A program made the translations under genes and the position numbers. The notes beneath the pieces are model-generated. The model saw nothing but the letters and a program-made list of their open reading frames with translations, had not been told where the DNA came from and did not search any database. From assembly GCF_050410775.1 (NCBI RefSeq), contig NZ_CP191229.1: a stretch of 64,000 nucleotides of DNA, one strand, 5' to 3'. Position 1 is the first letter of the stretch. Each line of letters opens with the position of its first letter. Shown here one piece after another: positions 17,739 to 26,451 of the stretch. This stretch comes from Erwinia sp050410775. Its GTDB lineage: Bacteria; Pseudomonadota; Gammaproteobacteria; Enterobacterales; Enterobacteriaceae.

Positions 17739-18905
17739 ATGAACTTACACGAATATCAGGCAAAACAGTTGTTTGCACGGTACGGTTTACCGGCACCAAC
17801 CGGTTATGCCTGCACCACACCACGTGAAGCTGAAGAAGCCGCCTCAAAGATTGGCGCCGGTCCGTGGGTCGTGAAATGTCAGGTTCATGCCGGTGGCCGC
17901 GGCAAAGCGGGCGGCGTGAAGGTAGTTAAAAGCAAAGAAGAGATTCGCGCTTTTGCTGAACACTGGCTGGGCAAACGCCTGGTAACTTATCAGACAGACG
18001 CGGGCGGCCAGCCCGTCAACCAGATCCTGGTTGAAGCGGCGACCGATATCGACCAGGAGCTTTACCTGGGCGCGGTTGTTGACCGTGGCACCCGCCGTGT
18101 GGTCTTTATGGCCTCCACCGAAGGCGGCGTGGAAATTGAGAAAGTGGCGGAAGAAACCCCGCACCTGATCCATAAAATGGCGCTCGATCCGCTAACCGGC
18201 CCGCAGCCTTATCAGGGTCGCGAGCTGGCCTTTAAACTGGGGCTGACCGGCAAGCAGGTGGGCCAGTTCACCAAGATCTTTATGGGTCTGGCGAACCTTT
18301 TCCTGGAGCGCGATCTGGCGCTGGTTGAGATTAACCCGCTGGTTATCACCACTCAGGGCGATCTGATCTGTCTGGATGGCAAACTGGGCGCCGATGGCAA
18401 TGCCCTGTTCCGTCAGCCAGAACTGCGTGAAATGCGCGATCCAAGCCAGGAAGATTCCCGTGAAGCCCATGCGGCGCAGTGGGAGCTGAACTATGTGGCG
18501 CTGGAAGGCAACATCGGCTGTATGGTTAACGGCGCCGGCCTGGCGATGGGCACCATGGACATCGTTAAGCTGAGCGGCGGCCAGCCAGCCAACTTCCTTG
18601 ATGTGGGCGGCGGCGCGACCAAAGAGCGCGTGACCGAAGCGTTCAAAATCATCCTTTCTGATGATGCGGTAAAAGCGGTCTTTGTTAACATCTTCGGCGG
18701 CATCGTTCGCTGCGACCTGATTGCTGATGGCATCATCGGCGCGGTTGAAGAAGTGGGCGTGAACGTGCCTGTTGTTGTCCGCCTGGAAGGGAACAATGCC
18801 GAGCTGGGCGCCCAGAAACTGGCCGACAGCGGTCTGAATATTATTGCAGCAACCAGCCTGAGCGACGCAGCGCAGCGCGTTGTGGCCGCAGCGGAGGGAA
18901 AATAA
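17739..18905 (+). CDS. sucC: Succinyl-CoA synthetase beta subunit
   Basis: ADP-forming succinyl-CoA synthetase beta chain: converts succinyl-CoA to succinate with substrate-level phosphorylation. 388 residues, the E. coli length. It begins MNLHEYQAKQLFARYGLP; an ATP-grasp fold follows, with VKCQVHAGGRGKAGGVK, the Mg-binding LVEINPLV (near 198) and the GGIVRCDLIADGII power-helix region near 325. Its stop codon shares one base with the sucD start. Confidence 0.97.
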   Translation: MNLHEYQAKQLFARYGLPAPTGYACTTPREAEEAASKIGAGPWVVKCQVHAGGRGKAGGVKVVKSKEEIRAFAEHWLGKRLVTYQTDAGGQPVNQILVEAATDIDQELYLGAVVDRGTRRVVFMASTEGGVEIEKVAEETPHLIHKMALDPLTGPQPYQGRELAFKLGLTGKQVGQFTKIFMGLANLFLERDLALVEINPLVITTQGDLICLDGKLGADGNALFRQPELREMRDPSQEDSREAHAAQWELNYVALEGNIGCMVNGAGLAMGTMDIVKLSGGQPANFLDVGGGATKERVTEAFKIILSDDAVKAVFVNIFGGIVRCDLIADGIIGAVEEVGVNVPVVVRLEGNNAELGAQKLADSGLNIIAATSLSDAAQRVVAAAEGK

Positions 18906-19777
18906 TGTCCATTTTGATCGATAAAAACACCAAGGTAATCTGCCAGGGCTTCACCGGCGGACAGGGTACGTTCCACTCCGAGCAGGCGCTGGCGTATGGC
19001 ACCCAGCTGGTTGGCGGCGTAACGCCAGGCAAAGGCGGCACTGAGCATCTGGGCCTGCCGGTGTTCAACACCGTGCGTGAAGCGGTGGAAGCAACGGGCG
19101 CAACAGCGTCAGTAATCTATGTTCCGGCACCTTTCTGCAAAGACGGTATTCTGGAAGCGATTGAGGCTGGCATTAAGCTTATCATCACCATCACCGAAGG
19201 TATTCCAACGCTGGATATGCTGACGGTTAAAGTGAAGCTGGATGAAGCGGGTGTACGCATGATCGGACCGAACTGTCCGGGCGTGATCACTCCAGGGGAA
19301 TGTAAAATCGGCATTATGCCTGGCCATATTCACCAGCCAGGCCGCATCGGCATCGTTTCCCGTTCAGGGACGCTGACTTATGAAGCGGTTAAGCAGACCA
19401 CCGATATTGGCTATGGCCAGTCAACCTGCGTCGGCATCGGCGGTGACCCTATTCCGGGTTCCAACTTCATTGATATCCTGAAGCTGTTCCAGGACGATCC
19501 GCAGACGGAAGCGATCGTGATGATCGGTGAAATTGGCGGTAGCGCAGAAGAAGAGGCGGCGGCTTTCATTAAAGAGCACGTTACCAAACCTGTTGTGGGC
19601 TACATTGCTGGCGTAACCGCGCCAAAAGGCAAACGTATGGGGCATGCGGGCGCTATCATCGCGGGTGGTAAAGGGACGGCAGATGAGAAGTTTGCTGCGC
19701 TGGAAGCGGCCGGGGTAAAAACCGTTCGCAGCCTGGCGGATATTGGCGATGCGGTAAAAGCCGTACTCCCTCAGTAA
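18905..19777 (+). CDS. sucD: Succinyl-CoA synthetase alpha subunit
   Basis: Alpha chain of succinyl-CoA synthetase, binding CoA and carrying the phosphohistidine. 290 residues (E. coli 289). Motifs: GFTGGQGTFHSEQALAYGT (CoA binding), IGPNCPGVITPGECKIGIMPG, GRIGIVSRSGTLTYEAV, and the active-site histidine in KGKRMGHAGAIIAGGKGTA. It overlaps sucC by one base. Last gene of the sdh-suc operon; a strong terminator lies 17 bp beyond. Confidence 0.97.
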   Translation: MSILIDKNTKVICQGFTGGQGTFHSEQALAYGTQLVGGVTPGKGGTEHLGLPVFNTVREAVEATGATASVIYVPAPFCKDGILEAIEAGIKLIITITEGIPTLDMLTVKVKLDEAGVRMIGPNCPGVITPGECKIGIMPGHIHQPGRIGIVSRSGTLTYEAVKQTTDIGYGQSTCVGIGGDPIPGSNFIDILKLFQDDPQTEAIVMIGEIGGSAEEEAAAFIKEHVTKPVVGYIAGVTAPKGKRMGHAGAIIAGGKGTADEKFAALEAAGVKTVRSLADIGDAVKAVLPQ

Positions 19778-19794
19778 CGCTGACATTTTGCCAG

Positions 19795-19820
19795 AAGGCC
19801 GCCTCCGGGCGGCCTTTTTT
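19795..19820 (+). terminator. Intrinsic terminator of sdh-suc operon
   Basis: AAGGCCGCC (19795-19803), 4-nt loop TCCG, GGCGGCCTT (19808-19816), then a run of T to 19820. A textbook rho-independent terminator just after sucD. Confidence 0.93.
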
Positions 19821-19902
19821 ATGGCAACTCCGGCGCTGTTTGCCGCTTAGAACATTACACGCATGCGCGGGAAAGTCACCACGCATTTGAAGCGTTTCGG
19901 GC

Positions 19903-19992
19903 TCAGCGCCTTAACTGGGTACAGAAGGCGCAGTGACAGCCCATAACAGGTTCCGCATTACAGGTACCGGGAGAGAGGGTCAGCGTCTTCAT
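19903..19992 (-). CDS. Possible 29-aa cysteine-rich peptide
   Basis: A minus-strand ATG (19992) opens 29 codons ending in TGA at 19903. The peptide has four cysteines and a histidine in a C-x7-C-H-C-x2-C pattern (GCHCAFC). A weak AGGA lies 14 bases upstream, and the frame stays open further upstream, so the start is not fixed. Its 5' side faces the Zur-like site at 20163. It may be a small metal-binding peptide, a gene remnant or chance. I do not recognise it and do not assign a function. Confidence 0.2.
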   Translation of the reverse strand: MKTLTLSPGTCNAEPVMGCHCAFCTQLRR

Positions 19993-20162
19993 CTCATGAA
20001 ATCCTGAAAAGGGGGAAACCGCGGAACGTTCTTCTTCGTCGCTTCGACTGCCCGCAGAAGAAACCTTCGCCTTGAACGCCAGAGCCTGTGATGACGCAAG
20101 GGCTCAGAACAGAAAAACTACAGAATGCCGCATCCGGGTAACCCCACATTAGTCAGCCATAT

Positions 20163-20181
20163 ATTGTTATAGAGTAACATA
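20163..20181 (+). promoter_or_regulatory. Second, weaker Zur-like palindrome
   Basis: ATTGTTATAGAGTAACATA fits the enterobacterial Zur core AATGTTATANTATAACATT at 14 of 18 informative positions, and the outer bases extend the symmetry (TATAT...ATATA). It lies 195 bp before the transporter start. It could act with the nearer box or serve the minus strand. Confidence 0.45.
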
Positions 20182-20331
20182 TATTTTCCGGGCAGGAGCA
20201 ACCCAGGGGACGTTATTACTTGCCGGAACGGCCCACCATTATCACCTTGCTGACAGTGAGTGAAGACCGCGAACTGCGAGCTGTCCGGAACAGAGTCGCT
20301 GTTTTAACGAAGCTGGTCATTGTTGCTAATT

Positions 20332-20350
20332 AATGTTATGTTATAACATA
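20332..20350 (+). promoter_or_regulatory. Zur-like operator before ABC transporter
   Basis: AATGTTATGTTATAACATA matches the Zur consensus AATGTTATANTATAACATT at 16 of 18 informative positions. It overlaps a perfect 18-bp palindrome (GTTATGTTA/TAACATAAC, 20335-20352) and ends 25 bp before the ATPase start codon, an ideal place for repression. Match judged from the remembered consensus; no scoring was run. Confidence 0.65.
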
Positions 20351-20375
20351 ACTAAATCAGCACGAGCCGAAGAAG

Positions 20376-21152
20376 ATGCCGGGTTTACTTAAGGTTGAAG
20401 GCGTTTCATTACTTTCCCGACGCAAAGAGTGGGTGCTTGATAACATCACCTTTTCCCTGGCTGAAGGGGAGCGGGTAGCGATCCTTGGCCCGAACGGCAG
20501 CGGTAAGTCCACCCTGTTACGGACGATAACCGGCGAATGTGCGCCTGACAAAGGTATCCTTCATCTGAGGGGGCGCCCTGTGCTTTCGCTAAAAGCGGGA
20601 CAGCGGGCCAGGGAAATAGCGTTTTTGTCCCAAAATGATGTGCCGGACCCACGGCTCACGCTTGAAGAGTATGTTGCGCTGGGTAGGCTCCCTCATGTGG
20701 GCAAAAGCAGCAGAGAGACAGATCGGCAAATTGTTAAAGAGGCGCTGGATGATACAGGGCTACATATCCAACGCCACCGGCCTTTGGGAGAGTTGTCAGG
20801 CGGACAGCAGCAGCGTGCCGCGCTTGCCCGTGCGCTGGCCCAGACACCTTCACTTTTGCTGCTTGATGAGCCGACTAACCATCTTGATCCACCGGGCCGT
20901 TCAGCCCTGCTGGCCCTGATTAAAAGTAAAGGCATCGCCGTCGTGGCGGTGCTGCATGATTTACCTTTGGCGGAGAGTTTCGCTGACCGGATACTGGTGC
21001 TGCGTGAAGGCCGGCAGGTGATCTGCGACGTGCCGGAAAAGGTGTTACAAACGCCGGTCCTTTTCCCTGTCTTTGGGCTGGAAAGTTTCTGCGTCTCCCA
21101 TCCAGCTTCCGGAAAAAATATGCGTATCTTCGATCTTCCTCATTCCGCGTAA
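20376..21152 (+). CDS. ABC transporter ATP-binding protein, FecE/BtuD type
   Basis: ATPase of a class II (siderophore/cobalamin/metal-chelate type) importer. 258 residues. Walker A GPNGSGKST near residue 39, Q-loop LSQND near 86, signature LSGGQQQR near 137, Walker B LLLLDEP near 158, H-loop LHD near 190: all intact. The ribosome site is weak (GAAGAAG directly before ATG 20376). The binding protein follows after 17 bp and the permease after that, so the three form one operon headed by a Zur-like operator. Substrate unknown; a zinc or metal chelate is the best guess from the operator. Confidence 0.88.
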   Translation: MPGLLKVEGVSLLSRRKEWVLDNITFSLAEGERVAILGPNGSGKSTLLRTITGECAPDKGILHLRGRPVLSLKAGQRAREIAFLSQNDVPDPRLTLEEYVALGRLPHVGKSSRETDRQIVKEALDDTGLHIQRHRPLGELSGGQQQRAALARALAQTPSLLLLDEPTNHLDPPGRSALLALIKSKGIAVVAVLHDLPLAESFADRILVLREGRQVICDVPEKVLQTPVLFPVFGLESFCVSHPASGKNMRIFDLPHSA

Positions 21153-21169
21153 GAGGCAGCCTGTTATCA

Positions 21170-22126
21170 ATGCGTCGAGTTAATTTAGTCCTGTTTTGTT
21201 CATTAGGTATGCTTTCCGCTGGAGCGGCCGCGTTTCCCGTTACCGTCAACAGCTGCGGCAGGGCGGTCACCTTTAATCAGCCGCCCGCCAGGGCGATCGT
21301 TAACGATATAAATATGGCTGAAATGGCCTTCGCTCTTAATTTACAAGACCATATTATTGGCCTGACGGGGATTAGCGGCTGGTACAAAATGACGGAGGAT
21401 TTCAGAAAGCAGATGGGGGACATTCCCGAGCTGGCGCCCAAATATCCTTCGCTGGAAACTCTGCTCGCTGCCAAGCCCGATTTCTTTTTCGCCGGCTGGA
21501 ATTACGGCATGAAGCCCGGAGGCGACGTCACGCCGGAAAAATTACATCAGTTCGGCATTCCCACTTTTGTTCTGAGTGAAAGCTGCCTTTTCGCGGGCAG
21601 GCCGGCAGAAAAAGCCAGCATGGCATTACTTTATGATGACCAGATAACGCTGGGTAAAATTTTCGGCAAAGAGCAGGAAGCACGCGCGCTGACGGCGCAA
21701 TGGAAACAGCGGCTTTCAGCATTGCCAGCGCGACCGGCTGGCACCGCGCCGGCGAAGGTTTTTATTTATGATTCAGGAGAGGATAAGCCCTTTACCAGCG
21801 GCCGGTATGCGATGCCTACCGCCATCATTGAGGCTGCGGGAGGGCATAACGTTATGGATACGCTGAAGGCGAGCTGGACGACGACCTCCTGGGAAAATGT
21901 TGCCACAACGGAACCGGATTTTATTATCTTGCTGGATTATCAGTCTGGCGGCGGGGGCGATTCGCTGCGGCGTTTTCTGGCATCACATCCTTTGATGAAG
22001 ATGACGCCTGCGGTACAGCAGCAGCGTTACCTGAAATTACGTTACGCAGAGCTGACGCCAGGCCCGGCTAACGTTGATGCGGTTGAAAAGCTGGCAGAGG
22101 CCTTATACGGTAAAAAGCAGCCATGA
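21170..22126 (+). CDS. Periplasmic metal-chelate binding protein, TroA/BtuF-like fold
   Basis: Substrate-binding protein of the same transporter, 318 residues. Residues 1-22 are a signal peptide (MRRVNLVLFCSLGMLSAGAAA, cut after Ala). The mature part has the two-lobe FecB/BtuF layout: VTVNSCGRAVTFNQPPARAIVND, then KYPSLETLLAAKPDFFFAGWNYG, and a C-terminal lobe with TEPDFIILLDYQSGGGGD and LKLRYAELTPGPANVDAVEKLA. No lipobox, so it is free in the periplasm. It overlaps the permease gene by 4 bp. No histidine-rich loop of the ZnuA type is seen, so if zinc is carried it is probably chelated. Confidence 0.87.
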   Translation: MRRVNLVLFCSLGMLSAGAAAFPVTVNSCGRAVTFNQPPARAIVNDINMAEMAFALNLQDHIIGLTGISGWYKMTEDFRKQMGDIPELAPKYPSLETLLAAKPDFFFAGWNYGMKPGGDVTPEKLHQFGIPTFVLSESCLFAGRPAEKASMALLYDDQITLGKIFGKEQEARALTAQWKQRLSALPARPAGTAPAKVFIYDSGEDKPFTSGRYAMPTAIIEAAGGHNVMDTLKASWTTTSWENVATTEPDFIILLDYQSGGGGDSLRRFLASHPLMKMTPAVQQQRYLKLRYAELTPGPANVDAVEKLAEALYGKKQP

Positions 22127-23142
22127 GCAGGGAGGGCAGGCGTTTTTTTCTGGTCCTTACAGCCTCCACGGTATTGCTGGCTGGCTTAGCAATCTGGAGC
22201 CTGATGCAGGGCGCCGTGCCGCTGACGTTCAGACAGTTGGCGGGGGCGCTCGGCTTCCCCGATGTTCCCGTTTCGCCCATGGTCACCACGATCGTGCTGG
22301 AGCTACGTTTTCCAAGGATGCTGCTTGCGCTATTAACCGGAGCGGGGCTGGCTATGACCGGCGCGCTTCTTCAGACCACCACGCGGAATGAACTGGCCGA
22401 TCCCTTTCTGTTTGGCCTCTCTTCGGGGGCTTCTGCCGGGGCGGTTCTGGTTATCACCCGCTTTGGCGACTGGCTCGGCGATCTGACGCTGCCGCTTTCC
22501 GCATTTGCTGGCGGAATTTTGTCAGCCGTTGCCGTGCTGACGCTGTTTCATATCAATAAACACCGGCGCTCAGAGCAGCTGATCATCAGCGGGCTTGCCG
22601 TTTCTTTTCTGTTTAGTGCCTTCACCAGCTACCAGGTATTTGCTGGCGATCGGCGCGCTGCCAGTTCGGTAATGTTCTGGTCATTAGGCGGACTTGGTCT
22701 GGCGCGCTGGGATAATCTGCTTATCCCCCTGGCCAGCGTTATTCTGCTTGCCGGTTTTGTCGCATTGCGCTGGCGTTCGCTGGACGGGCTGCTGGCAGGT
22801 GAGCAGACAGCCGCGTCACTGGGGATCAATATATCTGCATTGCGCACCGAAACCTTTATCTGCTGCGCCCTGGCAACCTCGCTACTGGTATCACTGACCG
22901 GCGTCATTGGTTTTGTCGGACTGATGGTACCTCATCTGGCGAGACGAATAACCGGCGTCAGACACGCTCTGCTGCTGCCGCTCGCCGCAGTACTTGGTGC
23001 AATATTACTCTGTGGCGGGGATATTCTCAGCCGGACGCTGATAAAGGATCAGGAACTACCTGTAGGGATCATCACCGCAGGCGTCGGCGGCTTTTTTATC
23101 ATCGTGATGCTAATGAGAAGAACAACCGGCACGTTACGATAG
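22123..23142 (+). CDS. ABC transporter permease, FecCD family
   Basis: Inner-membrane permease of the BtuC/FhuB/FecCD family, 339 residues, with about ten hydrophobic helices. Family motifs include LELRFPRMLLALLTGAGLAMTGALLQTTTRNELADPFLFG (residues about 48-87, the most conserved region) and GVIGFVGLMVPHLARRITG near 263, the coupling region that contacts the ATPase. It starts 4 bp inside the binding-protein gene and is the last gene of the operon. No TonB-dependent receptor is encoded nearby, so passage of the outer membrane must use another locus or a porin. Confidence 0.9.
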   Translation: MSREGRRFFLVLTASTVLLAGLAIWSLMQGAVPLTFRQLAGALGFPDVPVSPMVTTIVLELRFPRMLLALLTGAGLAMTGALLQTTTRNELADPFLFGLSSGASAGAVLVITRFGDWLGDLTLPLSAFAGGILSAVAVLTLFHINKHRRSEQLIISGLAVSFLFSAFTSYQVFAGDRRAASSVMFWSLGGLGLARWDNLLIPLASVILLAGFVALRWRSLDGLLAGEQTAASLGINISALRTETFICCALATSLLVSLTGVIGFVGLMVPHLARRITGVRHALLLPLAAVLGAILLCGGDILSRTLIKDQELPVGIITAGVGGFFIIVMLMRRTTGTLR

Positions 23143-23715
23143 ATCCATTTCTTGTTAAGTCCGACACCGGACAATGCGACGGCAGCATATCCCTTTTATT
23201 CTAGAGAAAGCCTCTGCGGAAAAAAGCAGCATGCCTCAGGTTACGTTTGCCAGATTATGTTTAGTTTGTTGCCACAGAATAAATAGCATTACATTAAATT
23301 AACATCAATAATCTTTTGGCACATAAATATTTTTCACTCTTTGCTCTGCATCAATAAAATGCGATCTAAATCAATTCTTATCTCTGGAAAACATCAACGT
23401 TTTTCTATTAAATTGTTCCTTATCAAATTAGCCTCTTTTGCTGTTTATTTGCTTATTTGATTCAGTAACGTGAATCGTCTCACCGATGTAAATTTCGTTT
23501 GTCAGCTACCTGCAAAGGCGTAGACTACGCGTGGAAATATTAAAACGTTTTTAAAAACGTCATCAGTAAATTCGGCGTTTGAATTGATACATCTATTTAT
23601 CATTTCTGTAACGTCATCGGGGAAGTTTATTTAAATTACTGGCACTGGCCAGCGGCAGCCCGTTCCCGGCGTCTGCCCGCTGCGCCATCCCCAGTGCGAG
23701 GAGCAAGGAGTCAAG
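23143..23715. promoter_or_regulatory. AT-rich cydA control region
   Basis: 573 bp without a gene, very AT-rich from about 23250 to 23470. Candidate sites: GCGAT-CTAA-ATCAA (23361-23374), a one-sided match to the FNR box TTGAT-N4-ATCAA; a CATTAAATTAACATC stretch near 23290 resembling an ArcA half-site array on the minus strand; and a perfect 16-bp palindrome ACGTTTTT/AAAAACGT at 23545-23560. cydAB is controlled by ArcA and FNR in E. coli. AGCAAGGAG before ATG 23716 is the ribosome site. Confidence 0.55.
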
Positions 23716-25281
23716 ATGTTTGATATTGTCGAACTGTCGCGCTTACAGTTTGCTCTGACGGCTATGTACCATTTCCTGTTTGTTCCGCTAACGCTCGGCA
23801 TGGCGTTTTTGCTGGCCATTATGGAAACGGTTTATGTGCTGTCAGGCAAACCTATTTATAAAGATATGACCAAATTCTGGGGCAAGTTATTTGGTATTAA
23901 CTTTGCACTGGGTGTGGCTACCGGCCTGACTATGGAATTTCAGTTCGGGACTAACTGGTCTTATTATTCGCATTACGTGGGCGATATTTTCGGAGCGCCG
24001 CTGGCGATTGAAGGATTAATGGCCTTTTTCCTTGAATCTACCTTTGTGGGACTCTTCTTCTTCGGCTGGGATCGGCTTAGCAAAGTTCAGCATATGGCCG
24101 TAACCTGGCTGGTGGCATTAGGATCTAACCTCTCGGCACTCTGGATTCTGGTAGCCAATGGCTGGATGCAGAATCCGATCGCCTCTGACTTCAATTTTGA
24201 AACCATGCGTATGGAAATGGTCAGCTTCTCCGAACTGATCTTTAACCCGGTTGCGCAGGTGAAATTCGTGCATACCGTGGCGGCCGGCTATACCTGTGGC
24301 GCCATGTTTATTATGGGCATCAGCGCCTACTATCTGCTGCGTGGTCGCGACGTCGCCTTCGCCAAACGCTCTTTCGCCATCGCGGCCAGCTTTGGCATGG
24401 CGGCAATCCTGTCCGTCATCGTGCTGGGGGATGAGTCCGGCTATGAAGTCGGCGATGTCCAGAAAACCAAGCTCGCCGCGATCGAAGCCGAATGGGAAAC
24501 GCAACCAGCACCGGCTGCCTTCACCTTGTTCGGTATCCCGGATCAGGAAGCGCAGCGTAACAATTACGCCGTGCAGATCCCCTGGGCGCTGGGACTGATC
24601 GCGACCCGCTCCCTCGACGGGCAGGTGACGGGTCTGAAGGAGTTGATGGGAGAGCATGAGGTTCGCATTCGTAACGGTATGACCGCTTACCATCTGCTGG
24701 AACAGCTGCGCGCGGGTAATAACGATCCGGCCATCCGTAACGCCTTTAACGACGTGAAAAAAGATCTCGGCTACGGTCTGCTGCTGAAGCGCTACGCGCC
24801 TAACGTTACCGATGCCAGCGAGGCACAGATTCAGCAGGCAGCCAAAGATTCCATTCCCCGCGTTGCGCCGCTCTATTTCTCGTTCCGTATCATGGTTGCC
24901 AGCGGCGTATTGATGCTGCTGATTATCGGCTGTGCCTTCTGGAGCGTGATCCGCAACCGTATCGGCAAAAGCACCTTCTTGCTTAAGTGCGCGCTTTACG
25001 GCATTCCTCTGCCCTGGATCGCCATTGAATCTGGCTGGTTCGTTGCCGAGTATGGCCGTCAGCCCTGGGCGATTGGTGAGGTGCTGCCTACAGCCGCCGC
25101 GAACTCCTCGCTGACGGTTGGCGATCTGCTCTTCTCGATGATCCTGATCTGCGGTCTCTACACGCTCTTCCTGGTGGTTGAAATGTACCTGATGTTCAAG
25201 TTTGCCCGCCTCGGCCCGAGCAGCCTGAAAAGCGGACGCTATCACTATGAACAAAGTACTGCACCTCAACCGGCACGCTAA
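23716..25281 (+). CDS. cydA: Cytochrome bd-I ubiquinol oxidase subunit I
   Basis: Main subunit of the high-affinity quinol oxidase used at low oxygen; binds haems b558, b595 and d. 521 residues against 522 in E. coli. Haem-ligand residue His19 lies in ALTAMYHFLFVP, and the GDESGYEVGDVQKTKLAA segment opens the quinol-binding Q loop near residue 240, with RIMVASGV (Met ligand region) near 390. The long Q loop marks the E. coli-type subfamily. cydB follows after 15 bp. Confidence 0.97.
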   Translation: MFDIVELSRLQFALTAMYHFLFVPLTLGMAFLLAIMETVYVLSGKPIYKDMTKFWGKLFGINFALGVATGLTMEFQFGTNWSYYSHYVGDIFGAPLAIEGLMAFFLESTFVGLFFFGWDRLSKVQHMAVTWLVALGSNLSALWILVANGWMQNPIASDFNFETMRMEMVSFSELIFNPVAQVKFVHTVAAGYTCGAMFIMGISAYYLLRGRDVAFAKRSFAIAASFGMAAILSVIVLGDESGYEVGDVQKTKLAAIEAEWETQPAPAAFTLFGIPDQEAQRNNYAVQIPWALGLIATRSLDGQVTGLKELMGEHEVRIRNGMTAYHLLEQLRAGNNDPAIRNAFNDVKKDLGYGLLLKRYAPNVTDASEAQIQQAAKDSIPRVAPLYFSFRIMVASGVLMLLIIGCAFWSVIRNRIGKSTFLLKCALYGIPLPWIAIESGWFVAEYGRQPWAIGEVLPTAAANSSLTVGDLLFSMILICGLYTLFLVVEMYLMFKFARLGPSSLKSGRYHYEQSTAPQPAR

Positions 25282-25296
25282 GACAGGAGTATTCCG

Positions 25297-26436
25297 ATGA
25301 TCACTTATGAACTGCTGCGCCTCGTCTGGTGGGTACTGATCGGCATCCTGCTGATTGGTTTCGCCGTCGCTGACGGGTTTGATATGGGCGTGGGGATGCT
25401 TTCCCGGATCCTGGGACGCACCGACACCGACCGACGCATTATGATCAACAGCATCGCGCCCCACTGGGACGGTAATCAGGTCTGGCTTATTACCGCGGGC
25501 GGCGCGCTGTTCGCCGCCTGGCCGATGGTCTATGCCGCCGCGTTTTCCGGGTTCTACGTGGCGATGATTCTGGTGCTGGCCTCACTCTTCTTCCGTCCCG
25601 TCGGCTTCGATTACCGTTCGAAGATTGAAGATCCGCGCTGGCGTCGTACCTGGGACTGGGGCATCTTCATTGGTAGCTTTGTGCCACCGCTGGTAATTGG
25701 CGTGGCGTTTGGCAACCTGCTTCAGGGCGTTCCCTTTAATGTGGATGAATATCTGCGGCTGTTTTATACCGGAACCTTCTTCCAGCTGCTTAACCCATTT
25801 GCGCTTCTGGCCGGGATCGTCAGCCTGACCATGATCCTCACCCAGGGCGCTACCTATCTGCAAATGCGTACTGTGGGTGAGCTACATGTTCGCGCCCGGG
25901 CCGCCGCGCAGATTTCAGCGCTGGTCATGATGGTCTGCTTCGCGCTGGCTGGCGTGTGGGTAATGTATGGGATTGACGGGTATGTCGTGACGTCGGTACT
26001 GGATCATAATGCCGCCTCGAATCCGCTGACGAAACAAGTTGCGCGTGAGGCGGGTGCCTGGCTCGCTAACTTCAATAATCTGCCAGCCCTGTGGGCGATC
26101 CCGGCGCTTGGCGTCGTGTTACCGCTGCTGACCGTACTCTGTTCGCGCTGTGAGAAGGGAGCCTGGGCCTTTATCTTCTCCTCGCTGACGCTGGCAGCGG
26201 TGATCCTGACGGCGGGCGTGGCGATGTTTCCGTTCATCATGCCTTCCAGTACCATGCCAAACCTGAGCCTGACCCTGTGGGACGCTACCTCAAGCCTGCT
26301 GACGCTGAAAATCATGACGATAGCGGCTCTAATCTTTGTGCCGATTATCCTGATATACACAACCTGGTGTTACTACAAAATGTTTGGTCGTCTGACCAGA
26401 GAACAGATTGAAGCTAACACCCATTCTCTTTACTGA
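25297..26436 (+). CDS. cydB: Cytochrome bd-I ubiquinol oxidase subunit II
   Basis: Second large subunit of cytochrome bd-I, 379 residues as in E. coli, eight to nine membrane helices. N-terminal motifs FAVADGFDMGVGMLSR and SIAPHWDGNQVWLITAGGALFAAWP are family hallmarks, the latter lining the oxygen/proton channel. Start ATG 25297 follows AGGAGTATTCCG. The small subunit gene cydX begins 16 bp after its stop codon. Confidence 0.97.
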   Translation: MITYELLRLVWWVLIGILLIGFAVADGFDMGVGMLSRILGRTDTDRRIMINSIAPHWDGNQVWLITAGGALFAAWPMVYAAAFSGFYVAMILVLASLFFRPVGFDYRSKIEDPRWRRTWDWGIFIGSFVPPLVIGVAFGNLLQGVPFNVDEYLRLFYTGTFFQLLNPFALLAGIVSLTMILTQGATYLQMRTVGELHVRARAAAQISALVMMVCFALAGVWVMYGIDGYVVTSVLDHNAASNPLTKQVAREAGAWLANFNNLPALWAIPALGVVLPLLTVLCSRCEKGAWAFIFSSLTLAAVILTAGVAMFPFIMPSSTMPNLSLTLWDATSSLLTLKIMTIAALIFVPIILIYTTWCYYKMFGRLTREQIEANTHSLY

Positions 26437-26451
26437 TTGAGGAGCTGAACT

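Larger units (their letters stand above)
19821..20375. other. Noncoding accessory region between sucD and ABC transporter
   Basis: About 555 bp without a convincing gene. It corresponds to the site where E. coli carries mng genes between sucD and cydA, so it is a variable position. It contains two Zur-like palindromes (20163-20181 and 20332-20350, listed separately) and a 29-codon cysteine-rich minus-strand reading frame (19903-19992). The segment 20000-20150 shows no structure I could recognise. Confidence 0.6.

Noticed and set aside
24118..25464. 448-codon minus-strand frame opposite cydA and cydB
   Set aside because: Antisense shadow of two conserved genes; Gln/His-rich translation without domains.
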